The position numbers and the translations under genes are program-made. Positions 16,516 through 23,612 of a stretch of 23,763 bases of DNA are shown piece after piece (the stretch's first letter is position 1; each line of letters starts with the position of its first letter). The notes below the pieces were generated by a model. The model was given only the letters and a program-made list of their open reading frames with translations, was not told where the DNA came from and ran no database searches. This DNA comes from Kiritimatiellia bacterium (GTDB taxonomy: Bacteria > Verrucomicrobiota > Kiritimatiellia > SLAD01), in NCBI GenBank assembly GCA_007134175.1, contig SLLF01000291.1, positions 1 to 23,763 on the forward strand. The letters are read 5' to 3'.

Positions 16516-16932
16516 TCAATTCATACTTACGACGGATAGGTTACGTAAGCCCACTTTGGCGCACAAATCAAGGACCTGGATCAGGTTTTCGTGACGGGAT
16601 CGCGCCGTGGCCATAATGAGCACCGTCTGGTTCCGGTCGAGGGCGGCCAACCGTGCCAGATTCCGTTCAATATTAACCAGGGTCATGGGGCGCTCGTTCA
16701 AGGTGAATCCGTCCGGATACACCACAATTTGCAGCACGTTCGGCGTTTCCATCTCCTCGCGCGGTTCAGCGTCGGGAGCCGGCCGGAACACGTCCAGATG
16801 CGCCATTACGTCCTGCGGTTCAAAGGTCAGGATGAAATAGATCAGCAACTGAAAGACGATATCGATCATTGGCGTCATGGGCAGCTCACTATCGATATCG
16901 GCTACCCGTTTACGTATGCGTCTGTGCGCCAT
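16516..16932 (-). CDS. exbD: ExbD/TolR-family protein (second copy)
   Basis: The 138-residue protein has a cytoplasmic basic N-terminus, one membrane helix from about 18 to 38 and a periplasmic domain. 'MTPMIDIVFQLLIYFILTF' carries the proton-channel aspartate D24. The periplasmic part ends 'VLDLCAKVGLRNLSVVSMN', like the ExbD/TolR fold. With ExbB it would form the proton-driven motor in the inner membrane. It differs clearly from the upstream ExbD (16952-17386), so a hetero-oligomeric ExbD pair or two alternative partners is likely. A good GGGAGG ribosome site precedes the ATG. The gap to the first exbD is 19 bp. Confidence 0.92.
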   Translation of the reverse strand: MAHRRIRKRVADIDSELPMTPMIDIVFQLLIYFILTFEPQDVMAHLDVFRPAPDAEPREEMETPNVLQIVVYPDGFTLNERPMTLVNIERNLARLAALDRNQTVLIMATARSRHENLIQVLDLCAKVGLRNLSVVSMN

Positions 16933-16951
16933 GCCTGCGCCTCCCTACCGG

Positions 16952-17386
16952 TTAGTTGGCTTCCTTGATCGCGGCAAACTTGATTCGGAATAAACCCGCC
17001 CGTGTGCACGTATCCATCACGCGCCGGATGTGTTCGTGCGGGGTATCGATATCGCCGCGAATGACCACCGGGGTGGTCTGTCCGTAGCGGGCCACCGAGT
17101 TTCGCATAATGGCCAGCAACTGATCGTGCGAGACCGGAACACGGGCCAGCGATACGCGCCCCCGATCCGAGACATCGATGGTGACGGTCCGTGGATCGCG
17201 CCTTTCTACGGCAGGTCCGTCAGGGGCCATCGCCAGCCGGATACGATCATCCAATGCGTCCCGCTCCATTTCGATGGTCAGCACGAAGAAGATGATCATC
17301 TGGAAAACGATATCGATCATCGGCGTCATGTTGATGCCGCCGCCTTCGCCCACTCGCAGGCCTTTATTTTTTCTGCCCTTGCTCAT
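16952..17386 (-). CDS. exbD: ExbD/TolR-family protein (first copy)
   Basis: The 144-residue protein has a lysine-rich N-terminus, then 'INMTPMIDIVFQMIIFFVLTIEM' split around the key aspartate D25 in the single membrane helix (about 19-40). A periplasmic domain follows, with 'VTIDVSDRGRVSLARVPVS' (about 66-84) and 'DTPHEHIRRVMDTCTRAGLFRIKFAA'-like elements near the end. It belongs to the ExbB-ExbD proton motor. AGGA lies six bases before the ATG. It starts 38 bp after the exbB stop. ExbD and TolR cannot be told apart from sequence alone; the absence of tolA/tolB/pal nearby favours an Exb-like system. Confidence 0.92.
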   Translation of the reverse strand: MSKGRKNKGLRVGEGGGINMTPMIDIVFQMIIFFVLTIEMERDALDDRIRLAMAPDGPAVERRDPRTVTIDVSDRGRVSLARVPVSHDQLLAIMRNSVARYGQTTPVVIRGDIDTPHEHIRRVMDTCTRAGLFRIKFAAIKEAN

Positions 17387-17424
17387 AGCGGTTCCTGTGG
17401 TTCAGGTCCTGGCCACTGCGCCCG

Positions 17425-18231
17425 TTATTCCTCCACCACTTCGACATTGCGGAAGACCTTGATCAGGTCCATGGTGGTTCCCTCCATGCCCAAGATGATC
17501 TTAGTGGCCTTATTGCGGAAGAAATAGAAGAAGGCAACCGCCGGGACGGCCACCGACAGACCGGCGGCCGTCGTAAACAGGGCTTGCGAAATATTCAACG
17601 CCAAGGCCGCCTGGCGCGCCGCCCCTTCCGCCGCTACGGCCAGCGAGGCAAAGGCGAAAATCATACCTTGCACCGTACCCAGCAGCCCGAGCATCGGCGC
17701 CAGGTTGCCGACCACGTTCAGGTAGTTGACCCGCTGCATCAGTTGTTCACCTTCCAGATCCGCTGCCACCCCAACGGCGTCCTGAATGGCTTCGAAGCCT
17801 TCCTCCACGTTGGTAAAACCGGCGGATAAAATGTTGGACAGCGGCACGGGATTGTCCTCGCAATGTTTCAGGGCTTTCATCACATCCCCCTGTTCCATCG
17901 CCGTGCGGACTTCCTCGACCAAGGAATCCGGCGCAATTTTAGCCGATCGGATGGTAATGAACGAATCCACAATCAGGGCAATCCCAGCCACCGAAGCCCC
18001 AAAAATGGCTAACCACAAAACAATGCCCAACACGCCGGCCCCGGTGACAATTTGCAGGAAACCGGGTCCCGGCACATCCGTTGCTTCCGGTTGTTCACCG
18101 CGCAATTCCATCCCCGGCGCCACTTCCTGTGCGGCTGGCGCATCGGCCTCCTGCGCCCACACCGGCCGGATGGCCACCGTGCCCATCAGTACAAACCCGC
18201 ATACCGCCAACCACCTGATCGTCTTTTGCAT
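17425..18231 (-). CDS. exbB: MotA/TolQ/ExbB-family proton channel with signal peptide
   Basis: The 268-residue protein has a cleavable-looking signal peptide (1-26, 'RPVWAQEAD' at its end) and a short periplasmic segment. Membrane helices lie at about 60-90, 170-198 and 206-238. The conserved block 'YLNVVGNLAPMLGLLGTVQGMIFAF' is split across 160-184, and 'ALFTTAAGLSVAVPAVAFFYFF' is the third helix. It forms the pentameric channel around ExbD. The signal-peptide form of ExbB is common in PVC bacteria and in Bacteroidota-like clusters. AAGGAG lies seven bases before the ATG. It starts 86 bp after the upstream TPR gene, the largest gap in this cluster. Confidence 0.93.
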   Translation of the reverse strand: MQKTIRWLAVCGFVLMGTVAIRPVWAQEADAPAAQEVAPGMELRGEQPEATDVPGPGFLQIVTGAGVLGIVLWLAIFGASVAGIALIVDSFITIRSAKIAPDSLVEEVRTAMEQGDVMKALKHCEDNPVPLSNILSAGFTNVEEGFEAIQDAVGVAADLEGEQLMQRVNYLNVVGNLAPMLGLLGTVQGMIFAFASLAVAAEGAARQAALALNISQALFTTAAGLSVAVPAVAFFYFFRNKATKIILGMEGTTMDLIKVFRNVEVVEE

Positions 18232-18317
18232 CCTCTGTCTCCTTAGTTACTAATCGCACATCCTGTGCCTTGTATTTCAGTTTGCCACTATTCGGCCCCG
18301 CATGGAAAGCGAAAAAA

Positions 18318-19130
18318 CTAGAGCCGGGCTTGTGCCCGGGCTGCGAACGGCGAATCGCGATGGTCGCCCACCACCTTACGGAACATCTCGCGGGCGCGTC
18401 CGTCCCGCAGTTCCTCCAACACAACACCGGCCTTGTATAGCGCTTCGGCGCGCGCTTCGCGCTCGGTTTGGAACAACACCGCCGTGCGCAGATAGTCCAG
18501 CAGCGCATCCTCCGCGCGCCCGCGTTGCCGTTTCACATCCCCGCGCATTACCTGCGCAAGCGCGGCATCCGCCCGGGAACCTTCGCGGGCCAAGGCGTCC
18601 AATTCACGTTCCAGCCGATCCAGTTGGCCGGTGCCCAACATCGCCCGGTAGTAGGGCCAGCGGGCCGCCGGATCCTCCCGCCGTGCCGCATTGGTCTGGA
18701 ATAGCCGGTTAAAAGTCGCCAGGGCCGCATCATAGTCTTCCTTGCCCAGTTGGGCCCGGCCAATCAACACCAGTGCCTCCAGGTCCCAGGAAAGGAACTG
18801 GTATTCGGTAACGACATTCTGCAGCTCACTAACGACCCGGTCATACTGGCCCTGCTGCAGCGCGCGCTGGGCTTGGTCCAGCACCCGCGGACGCACGGCC
18901 ACGGCCTCGCGATACTGGTTGCGGGCAAACGTCAAATCGCCGCGCTCGGTGGTCAGTATGATATCCCCGTTGCGACGCGCGCGAATGGCGGAGCCCTCAA
19001 TGCGGCGGCCATCCTGCAACACCACGTACGGCCGCTCCGCTCCCACGGCAGAGAGGGCCAACAGGCCCACGACCAAAATCACTAACCCTGCTGACCACTT
19101 CCGGCTTGTCATTATTCCCGTTGTTCTCAT
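18318..19130 (-). CDS. Periplasmic TPR protein with N-terminal beta unit
   Basis: The 270-residue product has a signal peptide (hydrophobic core about 14-30, 'LSAVGAERP' at the cut). A small beta unit follows at about 33-68 ('YVVLQDGRRIEGSAIRARRN' then 'DIILTTERGDLTFA'). Tetratricopeptide-like helix pairs fill the rest, with 'AQRALQQGQYDRVVSELQNV', 'ARAEALYKAGVVLEELRDGRAREMF' and similar. I chose the ATG at 19130, with GAGGAG eight bases upstream; a GTG at 19139 is too close to that site. It probably lies in the periplasm as a partner of the Exb-type complex encoded next to it. It starts 21 bp after the large TPR gene. No enzymatic motif is seen. Confidence 0.82.
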   Translation of the reverse strand: MRTTGIMTSRKWSAGLVILVVGLLALSAVGAERPYVVLQDGRRIEGSAIRARRNGDIILTTERGDLTFARNQYREAVAVRPRVLDQAQRALQQGQYDRVVSELQNVVTEYQFLSWDLEALVLIGRAQLGKEDYDAALATFNRLFQTNAARREDPAARWPYYRAMLGTGQLDRLERELDALAREGSRADAALAQVMRGDVKRQRGRAEDALLDYLRTAVLFQTEREARAEALYKAGVVLEELRDGRAREMFRKVVGDHRDSPFAARAQARL

Positions 19131-19151
19131 GGCGTTCACTCCTCTGTTAAT

Positions 19152-21932
19152 TTATTGGACGGCCCGACGGCGGGCATCGGCGCGCATCCGCCGCACCTCA
19201 TCCACAAACGATCCCTGCGCAAAGTCATCCAGATACTGCACACTCACATCTTCCACATCCTGGTACAGTTCCAGTTCCATCATCAGCTCTAAACTCTGCC
19301 ACAAGCTCTGTTCGATGATCGGCCGCAGCTCACGGTCCGTGGGGTCCTGAAGCAGCGCGATGCGCTGAAACGACGCCAAGGCGGCATTGCGGTCCCCCTC
19401 CAGTTGCTGGACTTCCGCCAACTTGAATTGCGCCCGCTGATTGGTCAGGTTATCGGGGGCGACCCGCAGAATGTCGCCCAGCACGCGGCGCGCCTCGCGG
19501 TATTGCGCCAGATCGCGATGCGCAGCGGCCAACAAGAAGCGGGCATCGAACAGGTAGGCGGTGTTGGGAAAACGCTCAATTAATTCAGTAAATACCGTGA
19601 CAGCCTGCTCGTGCTCGCCTTGATGATGATAGGCGGAGCCGAGCCCGAATTTGGCGAGTTCCAGCATCCGACGTTCATCGGTCGAATCCACCACCCGCCG
19701 GTAGGCCGGGATCACCTCCTCGTACAACCCGTTATCCAGCATGAGCTGACCGATCCGCGTGAATTCTTCGGCGGAATGATCTTCCGGGGTGCGCATCATC
19801 CGGCGGAACGCGTCCCGCGCAATGTCCGGACGGTCGATCTCGAAGGCGGCACTGACCAAGGCGAACAAGGCGCTGCGCCCCTCCTCGGAATCGGGATAGC
19901 GTTCCGCCAGCGCTTCGAACGTCGCGGCGGCCTCGGTGGATCGCTCCAGCTCCAACTGGATCGCCCCCTTGTCGCGCATAGCCGTGGGGGCCAGACTTGA
20001 TTCCGGATGCCGCTCCAGGAACTGGGCATAGGTCGTAATGGCCCGATCCCGGAAGTCCGGAATCCGTTCGGCCGGCTCCCGTGCACGGGCTAGATTATAA
20101 CCGACAAAGAACAAGGCGCGCTCCGCAAAGCGCGCGTTGCGCTCCGCATCTTCCGGGCGGGCGTTATCCGGCGCATCTTCCGCCCGGAGCCAACGCAGGA
20201 GCTGGCCATACGCCTGCACCGCTTGTGGATATTGTTGCAGTCGTTGATATGAATCGCCGACCAGAAACTGGGCGCGTACCCGCTCGTGGCCCGGCGGTGC
20301 TTCGGCCACGTAGCGCGTCAGGTACTCAATCGCCTGCTCATAGTCCTCGATTTCATGCGAACTGATGGCCATGGCGAACAGTGCCCGGAGGAAATTCCGG
20401 TCACGCGGATAGTTTTCCACGATCCGCTGGTAATACCCCATGGCCGCCGCGCGCTCGCCGACCGCCTCACGCCGCCGCGCCATATCGAATAACAGGGCCG
20501 GGGCCCGTTCGTGCTCCGGGAACCCGGAAAAATAGATATCGAAGAAGGCATAATACATCTCTTCGTTGTCCTTCTCCACATACTCACGACCGCCAATGAG
20601 CAACGCGCGCGCCGCAATCTCGTCCCCAGCAAACCGCTCCGCCAAATATTCCGCCACCATCCGCGCATGGAGTTCATCGCCGGACCGCACGTAGCTCAGC
20701 AACAGGTTGGCCAAGGCGCGCAGCGAGGGCTCCCCCTCGGGGAACGCATTCAAAATGCGCAGGTACTCCTTGATCGCGGCGGGGTAATCGCGCTGCCGGA
20801 ACAGGTCGTCGGCATGCGTAAACTGCGCCTGGGCCGCCTGGCCGACATGGTCGCCGAAGTCTACATTCACGCGCCGACCGTACTCCCCTTCCAGCAAGGC
20901 CACCAGCGCCCGTCCGCGCATACCGGCCTCACCGCCCCACTCACTCATGCCGTAACGGCCGAACACATTGTAGAATTCAGTCAACGCCTGTTGGATAACG
21001 GGTAGCACCTCAGCTTCCGGTGCCCCGCGTTCCCGCAGTGCCCGGGCCTCTTTCTCGTGCAGCTCGCCCAGCAGAAAGCGGGCCGCCGCCACCGGGCTCA
21101 TGACCGGCGGCACGTTCTGCTCGCGCAACACCTGGTCCAGCCGGTTTAAATCCGACCGGTAACGAAGCAGCAGTTCACGGGCACCCGCCTCGTTATCGCG
21201 CGCCAGCTCCACGTGGGCCATGGTACTGATCGCATGGCCGAACCAGAGGTCGTAGCCCCCCCACGTGATCTCGTCAGCCATTGCGAACGCTTGGTCCAGG
21301 TACTCTTTGCGCTGGTCGCCTTCAGCGTCGCGTCCCAGCCGCAGTAGCAACCGAGCCACATCGTGCATTAACCGCCGCTGCGCACCGCTATCGTCCAAGC
21401 CCGCTGCCAGCAAACGGCGGTAGGCCGCCACGGCCCCGGCGCGGTCCCCCATCCGTTCCAGCATTTGGCCATAGCGGTACGCGGCATCCTGGAAGAATTC
21501 AAGCAGGTCAGGGTCCTCGGGCGCTTCATCCGCGTAGTCCGCAAAGAAAGCCTCATACAAGCGACGCGCCTCCTCTACTTCACCCGCCCGGAACAACCCA
21601 TTGGCAATTCGCAATTGCAACGCATACCGCTGGGCGTGCTCTTCCGGCATGGTGGCTACCAGCTCCTCGGCTTCTTTAAATCGCCGCTGGGCAATCAGGA
21701 TTTCGCCCTGGATGCGCGTGGCGCGCTGCTGTTCCCCGGGATGCAAGCGCAACACGTTCTGCACCACCCGGTTGGCGTAATCGGCGAAACCCAGTTCGAC
21801 CAAACCAGACGCGAAAGCAAACTCCCGGTCCACATCCATGGCGGCCTGCGCGGACAAGGCCGCCGCCAGCCCCCAGGCGCACAACCCGCAAATCGCCCGT
21901 CCACAAAATCTTCTCACGCTAAACCCTTTCAT
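19152..21932 (-). CDS. Large periplasmic TPR protein
   Basis: The 926-residue product has a signal peptide (MKGFSVRRFCGRAICGLCAW..., ending near 'LSAQAAM' at about 32). Nearly the whole mature part is tetratricopeptide/Sel1-like helical hairpins. Clear examples are 'QAQFTHADDLFRQRDYPAAI' (about 390), 'ALFAMAISSHEIEDYEQAIEYL' (about 535), 'AFGLGSAYHHQGEHEQAV'-type and 'FLLAAAHRDLAQYREARRVL' near the end. Such proteins scaffold other periplasmic or outer-membrane proteins. I chose the ATG at 21932 with AGGA six bases upstream. It is the first gene of the exb cluster, after a strong candidate promoter at 21997-22025. Its partner and cargo are unknown. The overall role may resemble the TPR protein CpoB/YbgF next to Tol-Pal, but size and sequence differ. 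Confidence 0.85.
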   Translation of the reverse strand: MKGFSVRRFCGRAICGLCAWGLAAALSAQAAMDVDREFAFASGLVELGFADYANRVVQNVLRLHPGEQQRATRIQGEILIAQRRFKEAEELVATMPEEHAQRYALQLRIANGLFRAGEVEEARRLYEAFFADYADEAPEDPDLLEFFQDAAYRYGQMLERMGDRAGAVAAYRRLLAAGLDDSGAQRRLMHDVARLLLRLGRDAEGDQRKEYLDQAFAMADEITWGGYDLWFGHAISTMAHVELARDNEAGARELLLRYRSDLNRLDQVLREQNVPPVMSPVAAARFLLGELHEKEARALRERGAPEAEVLPVIQQALTEFYNVFGRYGMSEWGGEAGMRGRALVALLEGEYGRRVNVDFGDHVGQAAQAQFTHADDLFRQRDYPAAIKEYLRILNAFPEGEPSLRALANLLLSYVRSGDELHARMVAEYLAERFAGDEIAARALLIGGREYVEKDNEEMYYAFFDIYFSGFPEHERAPALLFDMARRREAVGERAAAMGYYQRIVENYPRDRNFLRALFAMAISSHEIEDYEQAIEYLTRYVAEAPPGHERVRAQFLVGDSYQRLQQYPQAVQAYGQLLRWLRAEDAPDNARPEDAERNARFAERALFFVGYNLARAREPAERIPDFRDRAITTYAQFLERHPESSLAPTAMRDKGAIQLELERSTEAAATFEALAERYPDSEEGRSALFALVSAAFEIDRPDIARDAFRRMMRTPEDHSAEEFTRIGQLMLDNGLYEEVIPAYRRVVDSTDERRMLELAKFGLGSAYHHQGEHEQAVTVFTELIERFPNTAYLFDARFLLAAAHRDLAQYREARRVLGDILRVAPDNLTNQRAQFKLAEVQQLEGDRNAALASFQRIALLQDPTDRELRPIIEQSLWQSLELMMELELYQDVEDVSVQYLDDFAQGSFVDEVRRMRADARRRAVQ

Positions 21933-21996
21933 CTCGTGTCCTGCCGCGATAACATTGGCACCGTCGCCGCCCAACCCCAAGTCCATATACCGCGGC

Positions 21997-22025
21997 AGTG
22001 TACGTCACCACCTATCGGGCGTCAA
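21997..22025 (-). promoter_or_regulatory. Promoter of the TPR-exbBDD-TonB-like(-gatCAB) cluster
   Basis: On the minus strand TTGACG (22020-22025) and TACACT (21997-22002) are separated by exactly 17 bp. Five of six -35 bases match consensus, and the -10 box has the required TA...T. Transcription would start near 21990, giving a leader of about 58 nt before the ATG at 21932. Confidence 0.6.
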
Positions 22026-22134
22026 CCCAGCGTTCGCCGAAAGAAAAATGATCTGTCGCCCTAATCTGCTTTCTGAACTCAATGAACAGCCGTTTCCAAG
22101 TATAATTGCTTTCGCGCAGCGACTGCCAAACATG

Positions 22135-22164
22135 ATCTGTGTCCATCTGTGTTTATCTGTGGTT
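22135..22164. repeat. Three tandem 10-bp ATCTGTG units
   Basis: ATCTGTGTCC, ATCTGTGTTT and ATCTGTGGTT follow each other at 22135, 22145 and 22155. This resembles a dispersed 'ATCTGTGT..ATCTGTGG' repeat that I have seen giving spurious ORFs in PVC and related genomes. It ends 14 bp before the inverted-repeat cassette at 22179. Confidence 0.7.
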
Positions 22165-22178
22165 CTCTTTTCCTTGTC

Positions 22179-22284
22179 TGAGAGAACACGGAGATCCGGT
22201 GGACGCGTACGGCTACGCTTACGGACGACGGCACGTTCCTTTCGTCCACCATAAGCGTCCACGTAAGCGTCGTCCGTTCTCTCA
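22179..22284. repeat. Imperfect inverted-repeat cassette, about 106 bp
   Basis: Outer arms TGAGAGAAC (22179-22187) and GTTCTCTCA (22276-22284) are perfect complements. Inside, GTGGACGC (22199-22206) pairs with GCGTCCAC (22255-22262), ACGCTTACG (22215-22223) with CGTAAGCGT (22262-22270), and ACGGACGACG (22221-22230) with CGTCGTCCGT (22268-22277). The inner pairings compete with each other. It looks like a small non-coding mobile-type or REP-like element. Confidence 0.65.
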
Positions 22285-22343
22285 CCCCCTCGCAAACTGT
22301 GACAACGCTCACAGGCCATCGAGCAATGATCCGCGCAAACACC

Positions 22344-22363
22344 GGCGGCGACAAAGCGCCGCC
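22344..22363 (-). terminator. GC hairpin downstream of vapC
   Basis: GGCGGCG (22344-22350), a six-base loop, then CGCCGCC (22357-22363) form a perfect 7-bp stem. It lies about 70 nt after the vapC stop on the minus strand. No T-run follows, so it may only slow or protect transcripts. Confidence 0.28.
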
Positions 22364-22431
22364 CTCCAGCAACCAGATCAAACGAATCAGAAATGCAGGG
22401 GTGAACGGTCCGGTCCTGCCGTCTGCGCAAA

Positions 22432-22869
22432 TCAGGGGTGCGGTTTACCGCGTGCACTGGAGTTGTCTGGTTCGATCCAGTCTTCAATCCTGAGATCGGG
22501 CACACGCTTGAATTCCTTGGTGGTATTCGTGACCAAGGTGAGGCCTTGATAGAGCGCGTGCGCGGCGAGAAGCAGGTCGTAGCTTCCTATAGGGGTTCCA
22601 GCACGCTGAAGGGAGGCCCTGATGTCCCCATATATCAGGGAAGCGCCGGCAGGAAAGTCCATGACATCAAGCGGACCGAGAAACTTGGTCAGCGCAAGCT
22701 GGTTCATCTCCCGTTTGACGCTGTTGGAAACGCCGAACTGCAGTTCACAGAACGTAATTGCCGAAATGCCGACATCCCCGATGCGGAGTTTCCTGAAGCG
22801 TTCATACACGTGTTCAGGTGAACGCTTTATGATGTAGATACAGGTATTGGTGTCCAGAAGGTATCGCAT
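22432..22869 (-). CDS. vapC: VapC-type PIN-domain toxin ribonuclease
   Basis: The 145-residue PIN-domain protein is the toxin of a type II toxin-antitoxin pair; family members cut initiator tRNA or other structured RNA. The acidic site is visible: D6 in 'YLLDTNTCIYIIK', E42 in 'ITFCELQFGV' and D98 in 'GSYDLLLAAHAL', with N115 in 'LVTNTTKEF' at the fourth position, as usual for the tRNA(fMet)-type VapC group. The last 12 residues extend past the usual end. The ATG shares a base with the vapB stop (TGATG), so both are translated together. The site looks intact, so the toxin is probably active. Confidence 0.93.
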   Translation of the reverse strand: MRYLLDTNTCIYIIKRSPEHVYERFRKLRIGDVGISAITFCELQFGVSNSVKREMNQLALTKFLGPLDVMDFPAGASLIYGDIRASLQRAGTPIGSYDLLLAAHALYQGLTLVTNTTKEFKRVPDLRIEDWIEPDNSSARGKPHP

Positions 22870-23099
22870 CAGTCAAAGCGCTCCCGTTCGGGCTGTGACC
22901 CCTGATCACGCTCGGACATGAAGTCGTCGGTGAAGAGCCCGGTCGCCTCGAACATGGACCGCCATGGGTCGTGTCTTGGCACAAGCACCACATAGCTTCC
23001 CACATGATGGATATACACAGATTCACCATCGAATCGAAACTCTTTGGGCAGCCGAACCGCCTGGCTCTGTCCGTTCTTGAATAGTTTTGCTGTCTTCAT
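22869..23099 (-). CDS. vapB: VapB-type antitoxin, AbrB/MazE-like DNA-binding
   Basis: The 76-residue protein has an N-terminal swapped-hairpin AbrB-like domain: 'MKTAKLFKNGQSQAVRLPKE' then 'FRFDGESVYI' and 'SYVVLVPR' (about 1-42). A C-terminal tail follows ('DPWRSMFEATGLFTDDFMSE', about 44-63) that would wrap the VapC active site. As in relatives it should bind its own promoter with VapC. It has no Shine-Dalgarno sequence; the predicted transcript starts about three bases before the ATG, so it may be effectively leaderless. It is co-expressed with vapC through a TGATG junction. Confidence 0.93.
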   Translation of the reverse strand: MKTAKLFKNGQSQAVRLPKEFRFDGESVYIHHVGSYVVLVPRHDPWRSMFEATGLFTDDFMSERDQGSQPERERFD

Positions 23100-23108
23100 A
23101 ATGCCGGG

Positions 23109-23136
23109 AATATATACCTAAATGTATATATGTCAA
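23109..23136 (-). promoter_or_regulatory. vapBC promoter with embedded palindromic operator
   Basis: On the minus strand TTGACA (23131-23136) and TATATT (23109-23114) are 16 bp apart, a near-consensus promoter. A perfect inverted repeat, ATATATAC (23110-23117) and GTATATAT (23124-23131) with a 6-bp spacer, fills the space between and overlaps both boxes. This is the expected geometry for VapBC autorepression. The -35 box also contains the stop codon of the next gene upstream. Confidence 0.8.
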
Positions 23137-23612
23137 CTTGCCCCGTTCAAGCCATTCCGCGCGTTCCACATCAAGCGCGGACGCATAACACAATCACCAA
23201 CCCCGCCAGCCCCATCCCGGGCTGTCGCAGCCAAGATGCCGTCCGGAACCACGACCCGGTAGTGCGCGGCCAACACAACGGCGGCGATGCGTTGTTCGGT
23301 GGTGTCACGACTGCGCAGGACCCGTTGCAACTGCTGTTCGGTGGCGCGCACGGTAGGTGCTTCGCCGGTGAGCCGCTCCGCCTCGCGCGCGATGCGGTCG
23401 TGCGACAGCAGGACAGGCATCAAAGGCCAGTCCACTTCGTCCTGGCCCGGCAGGGTCGGGGCGGCATCTGACACGGCGGCAAACAGGAAGAACAGGCCGA
23501 TATAGACGGTCATCAGGCGGACACAGCATTTCCAACGTCTGGAAACGAGGGGCGTCCGGCATTCCAAGGCTTGGAACGGGGCGACGGAGGCGGAAAAGGC
23601 ACTGGTTGACAT
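23133..23612 (-). CDS. Small putative secreted protein, unknown
   Basis: I do not recognise this family. From the ATG at 23612 the product has 159 residues. A hydrophobic stretch 'YIGLFFLFAAVSDA' (about 37-50) after basic residues looks like a signal peptide with a long N-terminal extension. A start at 23513 (MTVYIGLF) would give 126 residues but has no ribosome site. The mature part has one helical stretch ('EQQLQRVLRSRDTTEQRIAAVVLAAHYRV', in parts, about 92-120) and an odd tail rich in Gly, Arg and Asn. A palindrome pair lies in codons 13-28. Its stop is inside the vapBC -35 box. The tail may be eroded, so this could be a degraded gene. Confidence 0.5.
   Translation of the reverse strand: MSTSAFSASVAPFQALECRTPLVSRRWKCCVRLMTVYIGLFFLFAAVSDAAPTLPGQDEVDWPLMPVLLSHDRIAREAERLTGEAPTVRATEQQLQRVLRSRDTTEQRIAAVVLAAHYRVVVPDGILAATARDGAGGVGDCVMRPRLMWNARNGLNGAS
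23530..23576. repeat. Second pair of TTCCAANNNTTGGAA-type palindromes
   Basis: TTCCAAGGCTTGGAA (23562-23576) is a perfect dyad. TTCCAACGTCTGGAA (23530-23544) has one mismatch in the right arm (CTGGAA for TTGGAA). The centres, 23569 and 23537, are 32 bp apart, identical to the pair at 1765-1811. They lie 43 and 75 nt inside the gene starting at 23612. Confidence 0.78.

Larger units (their letters stand above)
21933..22431. other. Intergenic region, 499 bp, with promoter and repeats
   Basis: No believable gene is found between the large TPR gene and vapC. Open frames here are short, change register across repeats and lack family features. The stretch holds the exb-cluster promoter, a three-unit ATCTGTG tandem, a 106-bp inverted-repeat cassette and a small GC hairpin, each listed separately. 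Confidence 0.7.

Noticed and set aside
22005..22505. Minus-strand open frame of 166 codons through the repeat region
   Set aside because: It runs through the tandem and inverted repeats and into vapC, and its protein shows only the repeat-derived 'KHRWTQ' type sequence known from spurious ORFs.
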